Positions 19,742-30,168 of a stretch of DNA of 64,000 nt are shown here, piece after piece. The notes under the pieces were generated by a model. It searched no databases, was not told where the DNA came from, and saw only the letters and a program-made list of their open reading frames with translations. Every line of letters starts with the position of its first letter. Positions within the stretch are counted from its first letter, which is position 1. Location: assembly GCF_002355395.1 (NCBI RefSeq), contig NZ_AP017315.1, forward strand, positions 124,001 to 188,000, written 5' to 3'. Made by a program: the position numbers and the translations under genes. The stretch is from Microcella alkaliphila. Its GTDB lineage: Bacteria > Actinomycetota > Actinomycetes > Actinomycetales > Microbacteriaceae.

Positions 19742-21951
19742 GATGTGCTCGCAGAGCTCGCCGACGGGGTCGAGATGGCGTCGATCGGCACGGTTGACAG
19801 CGACGCGGCGACCGCGTCGTCGACCACGATCTCGGGCTCGATCCACTCGCGCAGGACGACGAGGCTGATGCCGTCGAGCGGCATGGTGTCGCCGGCGCCG
19901 AGCAGTGGCTCGCCGTCGATTCCGCTCGTGTCGATGAGGCGCTCCCAGCGGGTGCCGTAGTCGCTCGGCGGCAACGTGACCGAGACCTGCTCGGTGTGGG
20001 CCGAGAAGTAGACGAGGAACGAGCGGTCCACGATGCGCTCGCCCCGCGCATCCCGTCCGCTGATGCCGCGACCGTTCAGGTACACGCCGATCGATCGGCC
20101 GAAGCCGGACTCCCAGTCCTCCGGGTCCATGGCGCTGCCGTCGGGGCGCAACCACGCGACGTCGGGCATGGGCTCACCGGCGCCGCGACGAACGGGGCGG
20201 CCGTCGAAGAACCGGGTGCGACGGAAGGTGGGATGCTCGCGGCGCAGCCGTGTCAGGGAGCCCACGAATTCGATGAGCGCCGCATCCGCCTTCGCCCAGT
20301 CGATCCACGACAGGGCCGAGTCGTGCGCGTACACGTTGTTGTTGCCACGCTGGGTGCGGCCGAGCTCGTCGCCGTGGGCGATCATCGGCACCCCCTGGCT
20401 GAGCAGCAGGGTGGCGAGGAAGTTGCGCACCTGCCGCGCGCGCAGAGCGTTGATGATGGGGTTCGCGCTCGGCCCCTCCTCGCCTAGGTTGTACGAGCGG
20501 TTGTGGCTCTCGCCGTCTTGATTGTTCTCGCCGTTGGCCTCGTTGTGCTTCTCGTTGTACGAGACGAGGTCGCGCAGGGTGAAGCCGTCGTGCGCGGTGA
20601 CGAAGTTGATGCTCGCGACGGGGCGGCGGCCCGAGTGCTCGTACAGGTCGGCCGAGCCGGTGATGCGGCTCGCGAACTCGCCGAGCGTGCCCGTCTCGCC
20701 GCGCCAGAAGTCACGCACGGTGTCGCGGTACTTACCGTTCCACTCCGTCCACTGCGGCGGGAAGTTGCCGACCTGGTAGCCGCCGGGGCCGATGTCCCAC
20801 GGCTCGGCGATGAGCTTCACCTGCGACACGATCGGGTCCTGCTGCACGAGGTCGAAGAAGGCGCTCAGCCGGTCGACGTCGTAGAACTCGCGGGCGAGCG
20901 TGGCGGCGAGATCGAAGCGGAAGCCATCCACGCGCATCTCGGTCACCCAGTAGCGCAGCGAATCCATGATGAGCTGCAGCGAGTGCGGGTGGCGAACGTT
21001 CAGGCTGTTGCCGGTGCCCGTGTAGTCCATGTAGTGCTGCTCATCGCCCTCGACGAGCCGGTAGTAGGCCGCGTTGTCGATCCCCTTGAGGCTGAGCATC
21101 GGCCCGAGGTGGTTGCCTTCGGCCGTGTGGTTGTAGACGACGTCGAGGATGACCTCGATGCCGGCGGCGTGCAGCGCCTTCACCATCGACTTGAATTCCT
21201 GCACCTGCTGGCCGCGGTCGCCCACCGACGAGTAGTCATTGTGCGGGGCGAGGAACCCGATCGTGTTGTAGCCCCAGTAGTTGCGCTTACCGGCGTCGAC
21301 GAGGTGCTTGTCGTGCACGAACTGGTGCACGGGCATGAGTTCGATCGCCGTGACGCCCAGCTTCTTCAGATGGTCGATGATCGCGGGATGCGCGATGGCC
21401 GCGTACGTGCCGCGAATCTCTTCGGGGATGTCGGGATGCGTCTGCGTGAGGCCCTTCACGTGCGCCTCGTAGATGACGCTCTCGGCATAGGGGATGCGCG
21501 GGTGGCGGTCTCCGGCCCAGTCGTAGAAGGGGTTGATGACGACCCCGAGCATGGCGTGCGGGAGCGAGTCATCGTCGTTGCGCGCATCCGGGTCGCCGAA
21601 GCGGTAGGGGAAGAGCGATTCGTCCCAGTCGATCTCGCCGTGCACCGCTTTCGCGTACGGGTCGAGCAGCAGCTTGTTCGGGTTGCAGCGCTGCCCCGAC
21701 TCGGGATCGTAGGCGCCGTGCACGCGATAGCCGTACAACTGCCCGGGCTGCACGCTCGGCAGGTAGGCGTGCCAGACGAACGCGTCAACCTCGATCAGCT
21801 CGACGCGCGTCTCGACGCGAGTTCCGTCGTCAGCCTCGTCGATCAGGCAGAGCTCGACGCGCTCGGCGGCCTCGCTGAAGAGGGCAAAGTTCGTGCCATT
21901 GCCGTCGAACGTGGCTCCGAGCGGGTAGGGGGTGCCGGGCCAGGTGTGCAT
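19738..21951 (-). CDS. glgX: Glycogen debranching enzyme GlgX/TreX
   Basis: A 737-residue isoamylase-type GH13 enzyme that cuts alpha-1,6 branches of glycogen. A CBM48 N-terminus (YPLGATFDGNGTNFALFSEAA) is followed by the barrel with nucleophile region RVDGFRFDLA, acid LIAEPWDIGPGGY and AHDGFTLRDLVSYN. Heading treY-treZ, it corresponds to TreX and supplies linear maltodextrins for trehalose formation, a route to osmotic or desiccation protection. The C-terminal tail is Ser/Thr-rich. Start ATG 21951, with only 53 bases to the crtEb stop upstream. Confidence 0.95.
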   Translation of the reverse strand: MHTWPGTPYPLGATFDGNGTNFALFSEAAERVELCLIDEADDGTRVETRVELIEVDAFVWHAYLPSVQPGQLYGYRVHGAYDPESGQRCNPNKLLLDPYAKAVHGEIDWDESLFPYRFGDPDARNDDDSLPHAMLGVVINPFYDWAGDRHPRIPYAESVIYEAHVKGLTQTHPDIPEEIRGTYAAIAHPAIIDHLKKLGVTAIELMPVHQFVHDKHLVDAGKRNYWGYNTIGFLAPHNDYSSVGDRGQQVQEFKSMVKALHAAGIEVILDVVYNHTAEGNHLGPMLSLKGIDNAAYYRLVEGDEQHYMDYTGTGNSLNVRHPHSLQLIMDSLRYWVTEMRVDGFRFDLAATLAREFYDVDRLSAFFDLVQQDPIVSQVKLIAEPWDIGPGGYQVGNFPPQWTEWNGKYRDTVRDFWRGETGTLGEFASRITGSADLYEHSGRRPVASINFVTAHDGFTLRDLVSYNEKHNEANGENNQDGESHNRSYNLGEEGPSANPIINALRARQVRNFLATLLLSQGVPMIAHGDELGRTQRGNNNVYAHDSALSWIDWAKADAALIEFVGSLTRLRREHPTFRRTRFFDGRPVRRGAGEPMPDVAWLRPDGSAMDPEDWESGFGRSIGVYLNGRGISGRDARGERIVDRSFLVYFSAHTEQVSVTLPPSDYGTRWERLIDTSGIDGEPLLGAGDTMPLDGISLVVLREWIEPEIVVDDAVAASLSTVPIDAISTPSASSASTS

Positions 21952-22004
21952 TCGGGGCTCCTCGCGGGTGGTGGTGGCACCAGGCTAGGGGGTCGCCCCG
22001 CAGG

Positions 22005-22868
22005 TCACGCTCCGATCACCCAGTAGATCATCAGCATTGTGACGACGGCACCCGCGAGGAAGTTCAGCAGCAAGAAGCGCCGCCAGCCGCGGTTGGCGTC
22101 TTCCGCCGTCGCGTCGGTGACGTTCCACCACTGCGCCGTCGACACGGCGTAGGGCAGCGCCGCGATGGCCGCGAGCGGTCCCGGCCAGTCGGTGCCGAGC
22201 AGCAGGAGTCCGGCGAGCACGTAGGCGACGACGGCGAGCCTCGTCGTGGCGCGAGCGCCGATGACGGTGGCGATCGACGCGAGCCCGCCCTCGCGGTCGG
22301 CGATCACATCCTGTACCGCCCCGAAGGCGTGGCTCGCGATGCCCCAGAGGAAGAACGCCCCCAGAATCAGCCACAGGGCTGGCGTGAATTCAGCGCCGGC
22401 GAGCACCAGGCCGTAGACGGCGGGGCTCACGAAGTGGGTGCTCGAGGTCACCGAGTCGAGGAAGGGCTTCTCCTTGAACCGCAGCCCCTTCATCGAGTAG
22501 GCGATGACGGCGAAGACGCTGATGGCGAGCACGAGCCAGCTGAGCGGATCGCCGACGCTCACGAGGTAGACGAGGAACGGCACGTTGGTGACGAGCGCCG
22601 CAATCAGGGTCGTGCGGTGCAGCGAGGTGTCGAGCAGCGCCCCCTCGACCCCGCCCTTGCGGGGGTTGCGCAGGTCGGACTCGTAGTCGAACACGTCGTT
22701 GATGCCGTACATCGCGAGGTTGTACGGAATGAGGAAGTACACGGTGCCGATGATCACCACGAGGTCGATCTCGCGCGTCGTCAGGAGGTAGGCGGCCGCG
22801 AAGGGGAAGGCCGTGTTGATCCAGCTGAGCGGCCGCGAGCTGAGGGTCAGCTGCGCGAGCGTGTTCAC
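22005..22868 (-). CDS. crtEb: Lycopene elongase (UbiA prenyltransferase), C50 carotenoid synthesis
   Basis: A 287-residue UbiA-family membrane prenyltransferase with about eight helices. The Asp-rich motifs are NDVFDYESD (residues ~58-66) and DVIADREGG. It adds C5 prenyl units from DMAPP to both ends of lycopene, the step that commits to C50 pigments such as decaprenoxanthin (Corynebacterium) or sarcinaxanthin (Micrococcus). GTG 22868 overlaps the crtYf stop (GTGA). Last gene of the crt operon. Confidence 0.92.
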   Translation of the reverse strand: MNTLAQLTLSSRPLSWINTAFPFAAAYLLTTREIDLVVIIGTVYFLIPYNLAMYGINDVFDYESDLRNPRKGGVEGALLDTSLHRTTLIAALVTNVPFLVYLVSVGDPLSWLVLAISVFAVIAYSMKGLRFKEKPFLDSVTSSTHFVSPAVYGLVLAGAEFTPALWLILGAFFLWGIASHAFGAVQDVIADREGGLASIATVIGARATTRLAVVAYVLAGLLLLGTDWPGPLAAIAALPYAVSTAQWWNVTDATAEDANRGWRRFLLLNFLAGAVVTMLMIYWVIGA

Positions 22869-23209
22869 GAGTCCTTATTCTGCCGCGCGTCGCCGGCCTC
22901 GGCGCCCGCCTCGCGGGTGCGGGTGGGCAGCAGATGCCAGACCGCCGGCAGGAGCACGAGCGCGGCGACCGTGTAGGCGAAGTCTTCGATCGGGGCGACG
23001 CCGATACGGATCCCTGAGATGAGAGCGTCGTCGTAGTCGACGATGCCGGTTCCGATGATCACGTTGTCGAAGATGGCCGTGAGCGCGATGAGCAGGATGC
23101 TCGCAAGCCCCACCGCGCGCCAGTTCGGTGAGCGCCGCGCCAGCACCGCGGCGACCCCCACGACGGCGACGACGGCGAGGAAGACGATGTTCAACAGGGT
23201 GTAGGTCAC
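22865..23209 (-). CDS. crtYf: Heterodimeric C50 carotenoid cyclase subunit
   Basis: A 114-residue protein with three hydrophobic helices and the conserved PIEDFAYT motif of CarR/CrtY-type cyclase halves, here in the second subunit (CrtYf/CrtYh). With CrtYe it closes the end rings of the elongated C50 chain in the membrane. GTG 23209 is the start, overlapping the crtYe stop (GTGA); the frame upstream of it is a shadow of crtYe. Ring type (epsilon, gamma or beta) cannot be told from sequence by eye. Confidence 0.88.
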   Translation of the reverse strand: MTYTLLNIVFLAVVAVVGVAAVLARRSPNWRAVGLASILLIALTAIFDNVIIGTGIVDYDDALISGIRIGVAPIEDFAYTVAALVLLPAVWHLLPTRTREAGAEAGDARQNKDS

Positions 23210-23562
23210 GACGTCACAACCCCGGCGCTTCGTGACGCGCGGCGCCAGCGTCCGCCCAGCCAGTCGACGGCGGCGAGGTAGGCGTTCATCGTGTTGTAGC
23301 AGAGCAGGATGAGGAAGAAGACCTCCTCGATCGGCAGCTCGGGGCCGATCAAGACACCCGTCAAGAAGTTCGTCGAGCCGCGGAAGAAGATGCCGAGGGC
23401 GATGCCGAAGACATCCCACACGAGGAAGAACGCGACGCCGAGGGGCAAGACGACAGCGGCTTTCCGCCAGTCGCGCCAGAAGAACAGCCCGAACCGTCGA
23501 TCGAGCATCACCATGCCGGTGATCGCGATCGACAGCGCGATCAGGTAGCTGAAGCCGATCAT
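23206..23562 (-). CDS. crtYe: Heterodimeric C50 carotenoid cyclase subunit
   Basis: A 118-residue protein with three helices, DRRFGLFFW after the first and PELPIEEVFFLILLCYNT, the PxE(E/D)-x-F-F motif of the first subunit of actinobacterial lycopene cyclases (CrtYe/CrtYg). It acts with CrtYf. It starts at ATG 23562, 4 bases after the crtI stop, and overlaps crtYf at its end. Confidence 0.9.
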   Translation of the reverse strand: MIGFSYLIALSIAITGMVMLDRRFGLFFWRDWRKAAVVLPLGVAFFLVWDVFGIALGIFFRGSTNFLTGVLIGPELPIEEVFFLILLCYNTMNAYLAAVDWLGGRWRRASRSAGVVTS

Positions 23563-23566
23563 GACG

Positions 23567-25129
23567 CTAGACGGTGGTGACCGTTGGCTCGAGCGGCTCG
23601 GGCAGCGGTTCGGTCGAGGTGTCGCCGCGTAGGCGCTTCACCAGCACCTCCGCACTGATGAGACACATCGGCAGACCGATGCCGGGGATCGTCGAGTAGC
23701 CGGCGTAGTACAGGCCGCGCACCTTCTTGGAGACGTTGCCCGCGCGGAAGAACGCCGACTGCTTCAGCACGTGCGCGGGGCCGAGCGCTGTTCCCCGCCA
23801 GGCGTTCACGTCTTCGGCAAAGTTTCCGGGTCCGTACGTGCGGCGCACGACGATGCGGTCGGCGAGGTCGGGGATTCCGGCCCACTCGCTGATCTGCGCG
23901 ATGATGCGGTCGGCGTAGGTCTCGAGCGGGGTGTCGCCATCGCCATCGACGTCACCGCGACCGAACGACAGATCGGCGGGAGCCGGCACGAGCACGAACA
24001 CGTTCTCGTGGCCCTCGGGCGCCACCGAGGGGTCAACGCCCGACGGCTTGCAGATGTACAGCGATGCGGGGTCGGGCCACGACGGGCTCTCGCCGAAGAT
24101 CTTCTCGAAATTCTCGCGCCAGTCGGCGGCGAACAGCAGCGTGTGGTGCTCAAGCTGCGGCAGGTCACCCTCGACGCCGAGATACATGAGCAGTGCGCTC
24201 GGGCCAGCCGTCGCCTTCTGCCAGTACTGCTCGGGGTAGGTCTGCCGCTCCTTCGGCAGCAGGGCCGTCTCGGTGTGGTGCAGGTCGGCTGCCGCGACGA
24301 CGAGGTCGGCCTCAATGATCTCGCCGTCCTCGAGTTGCACGCCCCGTGCATCCCCCGTTGCCTCGTCGACCATGATGCGAGCAACCGGCGCGTTCAGGCG
24401 CAGCTCGGCGCCCTGGTCTTCCGCGACCGCGGCGACGCGCTCGATGAGCTTCGCGAAGCCGCCCATCGGGTACAGCACGCCGTCGGTCAGGTCGAGGTGC
24501 GACATGAGGTGATACATCGCCGGGGTCAGGAACGGTGACGAACCGAGGAACACGGCCGGGTAGCCCAGGATCTGGCGCAGGCGCAGGTCGCGGAAGCGTC
24601 GCCCGACGAAACTGTCGAGGCTCTGCACGAGCATCGTCATGAGCTTGCCCGAACGCTTCAGCACGTCGCCCCGCAGGAGCGGACCAATCGACTCGAAGCT
24701 CGTGTACAGGAAGCGCTTCTTCGCCATGACGTAGGTGTCTTCGGCCGAGTCGAGGTAGCGCTCGAGCTTCGCGCCCGCGCCCTTCTCGATCGACTCGAAC
24801 AGCGCCACGTTGTCGGCGCGGTTCGCGGCGATGTCGGTCGGCCGGTCGAAGCCCTCGGTGATGACGCGGTAACCAGGGTCCAGCTGAATCAGCTCGAGCT
24901 GCTCGGCGGTCGAGGTGCCGCAGAGCTTGAAGAAGTGGTCGAACACCTCGGGCATGAGGTACCAGCTGGGCCCAGTGTCGAAGCGGAAGCCGTCGACCGA
25001 CCACGAGCCGGCGCGGCCGCCGAACTGGTCCCGCTTCTCGACGAGGGTCACGCGATGGCCGTCGCGGGCGAGCAGCGCGGCCGACGACAGGCCAGCGATG
25101 CCGCCGCCGATCACGACGACGCGGCTCAC
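23567..25129 (-). CDS. crtI: Phytoene desaturase
   Basis: A 520-residue FAD-dependent desaturase turning phytoene into lycopene. The N-terminus has the dinucleotide-binding VVVIGGGIAGLSSAALLARDG pattern (residues 4-24), followed by GGRAGSW and FDTGPSWYLMPEVF. The C-terminal signature is YYAGYSTIPGIGLPMCLIS. Start GTG 25129 overlaps the crtB stop as GTGA. It sits between crtB and crtYe, as in C50 clusters. Confidence 0.96.
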   Translation of the reverse strand: MSRVVVIGGGIAGLSSAALLARDGHRVTLVEKRDQFGGRAGSWSVDGFRFDTGPSWYLMPEVFDHFFKLCGTSTAEQLELIQLDPGYRVITEGFDRPTDIAANRADNVALFESIEKGAGAKLERYLDSAEDTYVMAKKRFLYTSFESIGPLLRGDVLKRSGKLMTMLVQSLDSFVGRRFRDLRLRQILGYPAVFLGSSPFLTPAMYHLMSHLDLTDGVLYPMGGFAKLIERVAAVAEDQGAELRLNAPVARIMVDEATGDARGVQLEDGEIIEADLVVAAADLHHTETALLPKERQTYPEQYWQKATAGPSALLMYLGVEGDLPQLEHHTLLFAADWRENFEKIFGESPSWPDPASLYICKPSGVDPSVAPEGHENVFVLVPAPADLSFGRGDVDGDGDTPLETYADRIIAQISEWAGIPDLADRIVVRRTYGPGNFAEDVNAWRGTALGPAHVLKQSAFFRAGNVSKKVRGLYYAGYSTIPGIGLPMCLISAEVLVKRLRGDTSTEPLPEPLEPTVTTV

Positions 25130-26037
25130 GCGGATGCTCCGATCGCCGACGCCGGCGCCGGTTTCGGCGGGCGCGGGGTGCGACCCGCGGCGGCCTGCGC
25201 CAACAGACGAGCCTTGACCGCCGTCGGCACGCTGATGCGGGCGCGAATCAAGGTCTCGGCGGGGGTTCTGCGGATGCGCTCCCCCAGTTCCTGGAAGAGG
25301 CTCTGCGCGAGCGCCACGGCGCGCCGGCTGCCGGCCGGAAGCTCGGGGATCACGGCGGCCGAGACGCGCAGGTCATCGTCGATGTCGTCGAGCAAGCGGT
25401 GCTTCTCCTGTTCGGTGAACTGGTCGACGCGGATTCCCGGGAAGTAGCTGCGCCCGAGCGTCTCGACGTCGGCCGCGAGGTCACGCAGAAAGTTGGCCTT
25501 CTGGAAGGCGGCGCCGAGGGCGCGGGCTCCGCGCACCATGCGCTCATTCTGGTCGTCGGTGACGGGGTGATCCTGAAGGAATGCCCGCAGACACATGAGG
25601 CCGACGACCTCGGCCGAGCCGTAGACGTAGGTGTCGAAGCTCTCCTGGTCGTGCTCGGTGTCGGTGAGATCCATGCGCATCGAGTGGAAGAAGGGCTTCG
25701 TCAACTCGGTGCCGAACCCCGTCTCGCGGGCCGTGCGGGCGAAGGCGTGCACGACGAGATTCGTCGAATACCCGGTACGGATCGCCTGCTCGGTGTCGGC
25801 CTCGAACTCGTCGAGGTACCGGCCGGCCGCGGCGGTGTCGAGCCCCGCTTCCGCCACGCCGCCGTCGACGATCTCATCGGCGACGCGCACGAGCGCGTAG
25901 ATGTTTTCGACGTGCTGGCGCACGCCGGGCTCGAGCAGGCGCGAGGCGAGCCCGAACGACGTGGAGTAGCGGCGAATCACCCGGCCCGCGATCTCGTCGG
26001 CGACGCGGTCGTACAGAGAGAGGCGCATCTCGGTCAT
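25126..26037 (-). CDS. crtB: Phytoene synthase
   Basis: A 303-residue trans-isoprenyl diphosphate synthase that condenses two GGPP to phytoene. Motifs are YALVRVADEIVDG (first Asp-rich region, about residue 47) and NFLRDLAADVETLGRSYFP (second). ATG 26037 lies 4 bases after the crtE stop and the stop overlaps crtI. Second gene of the operon. Confidence 0.96.
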   Translation of the reverse strand: MTEMRLSLYDRVADEIAGRVIRRYSTSFGLASRLLEPGVRQHVENIYALVRVADEIVDGGVAEAGLDTAAAGRYLDEFEADTEQAIRTGYSTNLVVHAFARTARETGFGTELTKPFFHSMRMDLTDTEHDQESFDTYVYGSAEVVGLMCLRAFLQDHPVTDDQNERMVRGARALGAAFQKANFLRDLAADVETLGRSYFPGIRVDQFTEQEKHRLLDDIDDDLRVSAAVIPELPAGSRRAVALAQSLFQELGERIRRTPAETLIRARISVPTAVKARLLAQAAAGRTPRPPKPAPASAIGASA

Positions 26038-26041
26038 GGGG

Positions 26042-27112
<1,071 letters not shown>

Positions 27113-27134
27113 CCCAGCAGACTAGCGCGGCCCC

Positions 27135-27674
27135 ATGAGCGAAACCCCCGAACTCGTCGTCCTTCTCGCTGACGACGGAACCCCCATCGGCACCGCCGAG
27201 AAGGCGACCGTTCACACGGCGGACACTCCCCTTCATCAGGCGTTCTCGTGCCACGTTTTCGATGACGCCGGCCGGGTGCTGGTGACGCGCCGCGCCCTGT
27301 CGAAGAAAACCTGGCCGGGGGTGTGGACGAACAGCTTTTGCGGCCACCCCGCGCCGGGGGAAGACCTAAGCGAGGCCATCGCGCGGCGGGCCGAGCGCGA
27401 GCTCGGGCTGGCCGTGAGCGACGTCCGGGTCGCGCTCCCCGACTTCCGTTATCGCGCGGTCGACGCGTCTGGGGTCGCCGAGAACGAAATCTGCCCCGTG
27501 TACACGGCACGAGCATCCAGTGACCCGCAGCCGGCCGCCGATGAGGTCGCGGAGTGGGCCTGGGTCGAACCGGACGCCCTGCGGAGCGCGGTCGCCGCCA
27601 CCCCCTTCGCCTACTCGCCCTGGATCGGCTGGCAGCTGGCCGTCTGGCCGGGTGACTACTCCCCGGAGGCCTGA
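27135..27674 (+). CDS. idi: Isopentenyl-diphosphate delta-isomerase type I
   Basis: A 179-residue Nudix-fold enzyme interconverting IPP and DMAPP. It has SCHVFDDAGRVLVTRRA, the active-site Cys motif TNSFCGHPAPGE, RRAERELGL and EWAWV, which include the metal-binding His/Glu set. It supports the crt pathway with DMAPP for GGPP and for the two C5 additions by CrtEb. Its 3' end overlaps the stop of the convergent histidine kinase by 19 bases. Confidence 0.95.
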   Translation: MSETPELVVLLADDGTPIGTAEKATVHTADTPLHQAFSCHVFDDAGRVLVTRRALSKKTWPGVWTNSFCGHPAPGEDLSEAIARRAERELGLAVSDVRVALPDFRYRAVDASGVAENEICPVYTARASSDPQPAADEVAEWAWVEPDALRSAVAATPFAYSPWIGWQLAVWPGDYSPEA

Positions 27675-29692
27675 GGCATCACGGGAACGCTCGCCGTGGG
27701 CGGGGCGGGGAAGGTCTCCCGGGGTAGCAGAACGCGCGCAAGCGTTCCGGTCCCCGTCGGCTGCGGCTCCAGCGTGATGCGTCCTCGCAATCGCTCGTCG
27801 ACGAGCGCCTTCACGATGGGAAGCCCGAGGCCCGTGCCCGGAGCATCCCGGTGCGACTCGTCCTGAATGCGATAGAAGCGCTCCCACACGTGCGGAAGGT
27901 GCTCGGCCGGGATTCCCGGACCGCGATCACCGATCGTGATCTCGACGCCATCGCCAGCCGGGCCGAGACCCACGGTCACTGTTCCCCCAACGGGGCTGAA
28001 CTTCACCGCGTTCGACAGCAGATTCGCAATGACGCGCTGAACGTCCTGGCGCACGAGCACAACCGGGACGGGCTCATCGGGAAGGGAGGTTTCGATGACG
28101 ATCTGACGCGCCGGGTACAGGCCCCGCGCGTCCTCGGCCGCCAGCTCGATGAGATCGCGCAGGTCAAATTCGGACGCCGCGCGCCGGATCGTCGCGGAGC
28201 CCGTCAGTCTGCTCAGCTCGAGCACGTCCTCGATGACGTCGGCGAGGCGGCGCGCGTTGCGGTCGATCACGTCCGCGGCCTGCTGGGCCTGAGCGCCGAG
28301 CGCCTCGTCGGCCAGCTGCTCCGAGAATCCCATGATCGCCGTCACCGGGGTGCGCAGCTCGTGGCTGACGGAGGCGATGAAGTCGTCCTTCTGCTGGTTG
28401 AGGTCGCGCAGGCGAACGAGCGATTGCACGACGGCGTCTTCACGTTCCTGGCGGCGCGTGACGTCAGACATGACGATCGTCACGATCGCGGTGCCTCGCG
28501 ACAACGGGCGCGTCGAGACCTGCGCGTCGAAGCGGCGATCGTCACGCGTGAGTTCTGCCTCGCCGGCTTCCCCGCTGCGCAGCAACGCGTCAAGGCCACG
28601 ATTGCCCAGCACCGGCTGACCCGGAACAAGGGGGATTCCCGCCTCGAACCACTCAGGAGGCGCGGATTCCAAGCCCAGTGCGGCGAGCGCGGCGCGGTTG
28701 ATGCCGCGAATGACGAGTCGAGAGTCATCCGTGTGCTCGGCGATCACAATGCCCGACTCGGCATTGACGATGCCGCCGCGCAGCAGCTCCTCCTGCGCCT
28801 CCACGCGCACGAGGGCGCGCCCCCAGTCGTTGCGGGCGCCCGAGACGAAGAGAGCGGCGAGGGCGTGCACGATGAGGAACCCCTGCAACAGGAGCACCGT
28901 GGTGCGCTCTCCCGTTGCGATGAACGGCGCAAAGGGACCTCCTCCGAGCACCGTGAGGATCGTGGCGGCGGTGGCCAGCACGAGGATTTCCGCCGCCACA
29001 ACGACGGCGGGCAGCCGGAACGCCGCCCACAGCAGCGCGATGAGCGGCAGGTACGCGATCGGCAAGTCGCTCGTCGGAGAGAACACGAACCAGGTGATCA
29101 GCGCGAGGACGGCGACCTGCGCCACCACCTCTACGGGATGCACGCGTCCGTGAGTTCGCGGAGAGAGCACGAACAGCGGCAGCACCACGACGAGCGCCGA
29201 GAAGTGCGAGGCGAGAAGGGAGAAGAAGGCGACCTCGAGGGGCCGGTCGGCGACGATGAAGGCCGTCACGCCGCCGATCGCGGAGAATACGCCGGACCCC
29301 ACGATGCAGGCGACCAGGAAGCGGGCGATGTCGGAAACGCCGTCGAGTCGGGCCGCAGCCCGGCCCCGGGTGAGAATCCACGCGACGACCCACGCCTCGA
29401 CAGCGTTGCCGATGCCGTAACCAACGGTGAGGCCCCATTCACGGCCCGCCAGGGTGTTTGCCGCCATCGCGGCGAACAGGATGCCCGTCGCCGCCAGAAG
29501 GCGTGTTCCCCGAGAGACGAGCAACGCCGCCGCGCCCAGCCCAGCTGCAGGCCACCACGCGGCGATGGCAGCGCCTGCGGGACGCAATTCGACCGAGAAA
29601 TAGCTGATGATCCCCGCGAGCACGATGAGGGTCGCGACGACCGTGCGCCTCGCGGCCGGCCGCCCGAACCCGACCGCCGTCGTGAATGCCAC
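27656..29692 (-). CDS. MASE1-domain sensor histidine kinase
   Basis: A 678-residue kinase. About eight N-terminal helices form a MASE1 sensory region (AAIAAWWPAAGLGAAALL near the start, FLVACIVGSGVF later). Next comes a PAS-like segment (residues ~310-420), then HisKA with the phosphorylated His in VSHELRTPVTAIMGF, and HATPase_c with NLLSNAVKFSP, DRGPGIP and PGTGLGLPIVKAL. GTG 29692 has a GGGGGAGG site. Divergent from the response regulator at 29776 and therefore its likely partner. Ligand unknown. Intact paralogue of the frameshifted kinase at 5643-7716. Confidence 0.88.
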   Translation of the reverse strand: MAFTTAVGFGRPAARRTVVATLIVLAGIISYFSVELRPAGAAIAAWWPAAGLGAAALLVSRGTRLLAATGILFAAMAANTLAGREWGLTVGYGIGNAVEAWVVAWILTRGRAAARLDGVSDIARFLVACIVGSGVFSAIGGVTAFIVADRPLEVAFFSLLASHFSALVVVLPLFVLSPRTHGRVHPVEVVAQVAVLALITWFVFSPTSDLPIAYLPLIALLWAAFRLPAVVVAAEILVLATAATILTVLGGGPFAPFIATGERTTVLLLQGFLIVHALAALFVSGARNDWGRALVRVEAQEELLRGGIVNAESGIVIAEHTDDSRLVIRGINRAALAALGLESAPPEWFEAGIPLVPGQPVLGNRGLDALLRSGEAGEAELTRDDRRFDAQVSTRPLSRGTAIVTIVMSDVTRRQEREDAVVQSLVRLRDLNQQKDDFIASVSHELRTPVTAIMGFSEQLADEALGAQAQQAADVIDRNARRLADVIEDVLELSRLTGSATIRRAASEFDLRDLIELAAEDARGLYPARQIVIETSLPDEPVPVVLVRQDVQRVIANLLSNAVKFSPVGGTVTVGLGPAGDGVEITIGDRGPGIPAEHLPHVWERFYRIQDESHRDAPGTGLGLPIVKALVDERLRGRITLEPQPTGTGTLARVLLPRETFPAPPTASVPVMPQASGE

Positions 29693-29775
29693 GAACCATC
29701 CTCCCCCGTACGGGCGGGTCCCACCCCGAACCGTGCGTTTCTGAGACTAAGGTGTGAAGGGGGAAAGAGAGAACA

Positions 29776-30147
29776 ATGGCGCGCATTCTGATCGTCGAAG
29801 ACGAGCCCGACGTGCTCCTCTTGCTCGAGAATCGAGTCAAGGGGGCAGGGCACGACGTGGTCAGCGCTACAAATGGTGAAGAGGGTCTCACGCTGTTCGC
29901 CACCGAGAAGCCCGACCTCGTTGTGCTGGACTGGATGATGCCGCGTCGCGACGGCATCGACGTGTGCGAAGAGATTCGTGCCTCCGACCCCGACCATCGC
30001 ACGAAAGTCCTGATGTTGACCGCTCGTTCGCAGCAGAGCGACGTCGACCGCGCGATGGAGGCGGGCGCGGACGACTACATCGTGAAGCCGTTCAGCTCGC
30101 GTGACCTGATCGAACGCATCACCGCCCTGCTGGTTCCAGCCGGGTAG
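29776..30147 (+). CDS. Single-domain response regulator
   Basis: A 123-residue receiver domain with acidic pocket VEDEPD, phosphoacceptor Asp in VVLDWMMP (about residue 53), conserved Thr in LMLTAR and Lys in YIVKPFS. No output domain follows, so it must act through protein contacts, as a CheY/DivK-like relay. GGGGGAAAGAGAG precedes the ATG. Divergent from the MASE1 kinase, 83 bases apart. Confidence 0.9.
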   Translation: MARILIVEDEPDVLLLLENRVKGAGHDVVSATNGEEGLTLFATEKPDLVVLDWMMPRRDGIDVCEEIRASDPDHRTKVLMLTARSQQSDVDRAMEAGADDYIVKPFSSRDLIERITALLVPAG

Positions 30148-30168
30148 CGCCGTGCGAGGGCCCGCCGA

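Noticed and set aside
17228..19960. 910-codon open frame on the plus strand
   Set aside because: It is antisense to treY, whose catalytic motifs are all present on the minus strand. High-GC genomes give long open shadows; the translation is Arg/Val-rich with no family features.
20503..22026. 507-codon plus-strand frame
   Set aside because: Antisense shadow of glgX, which has complete GH13 motifs.
27851..29791. 646-codon plus-strand frame
   Set aside because: Antisense to the MASE1 kinase; composition is shadow-like and it would run into the response regulator start.
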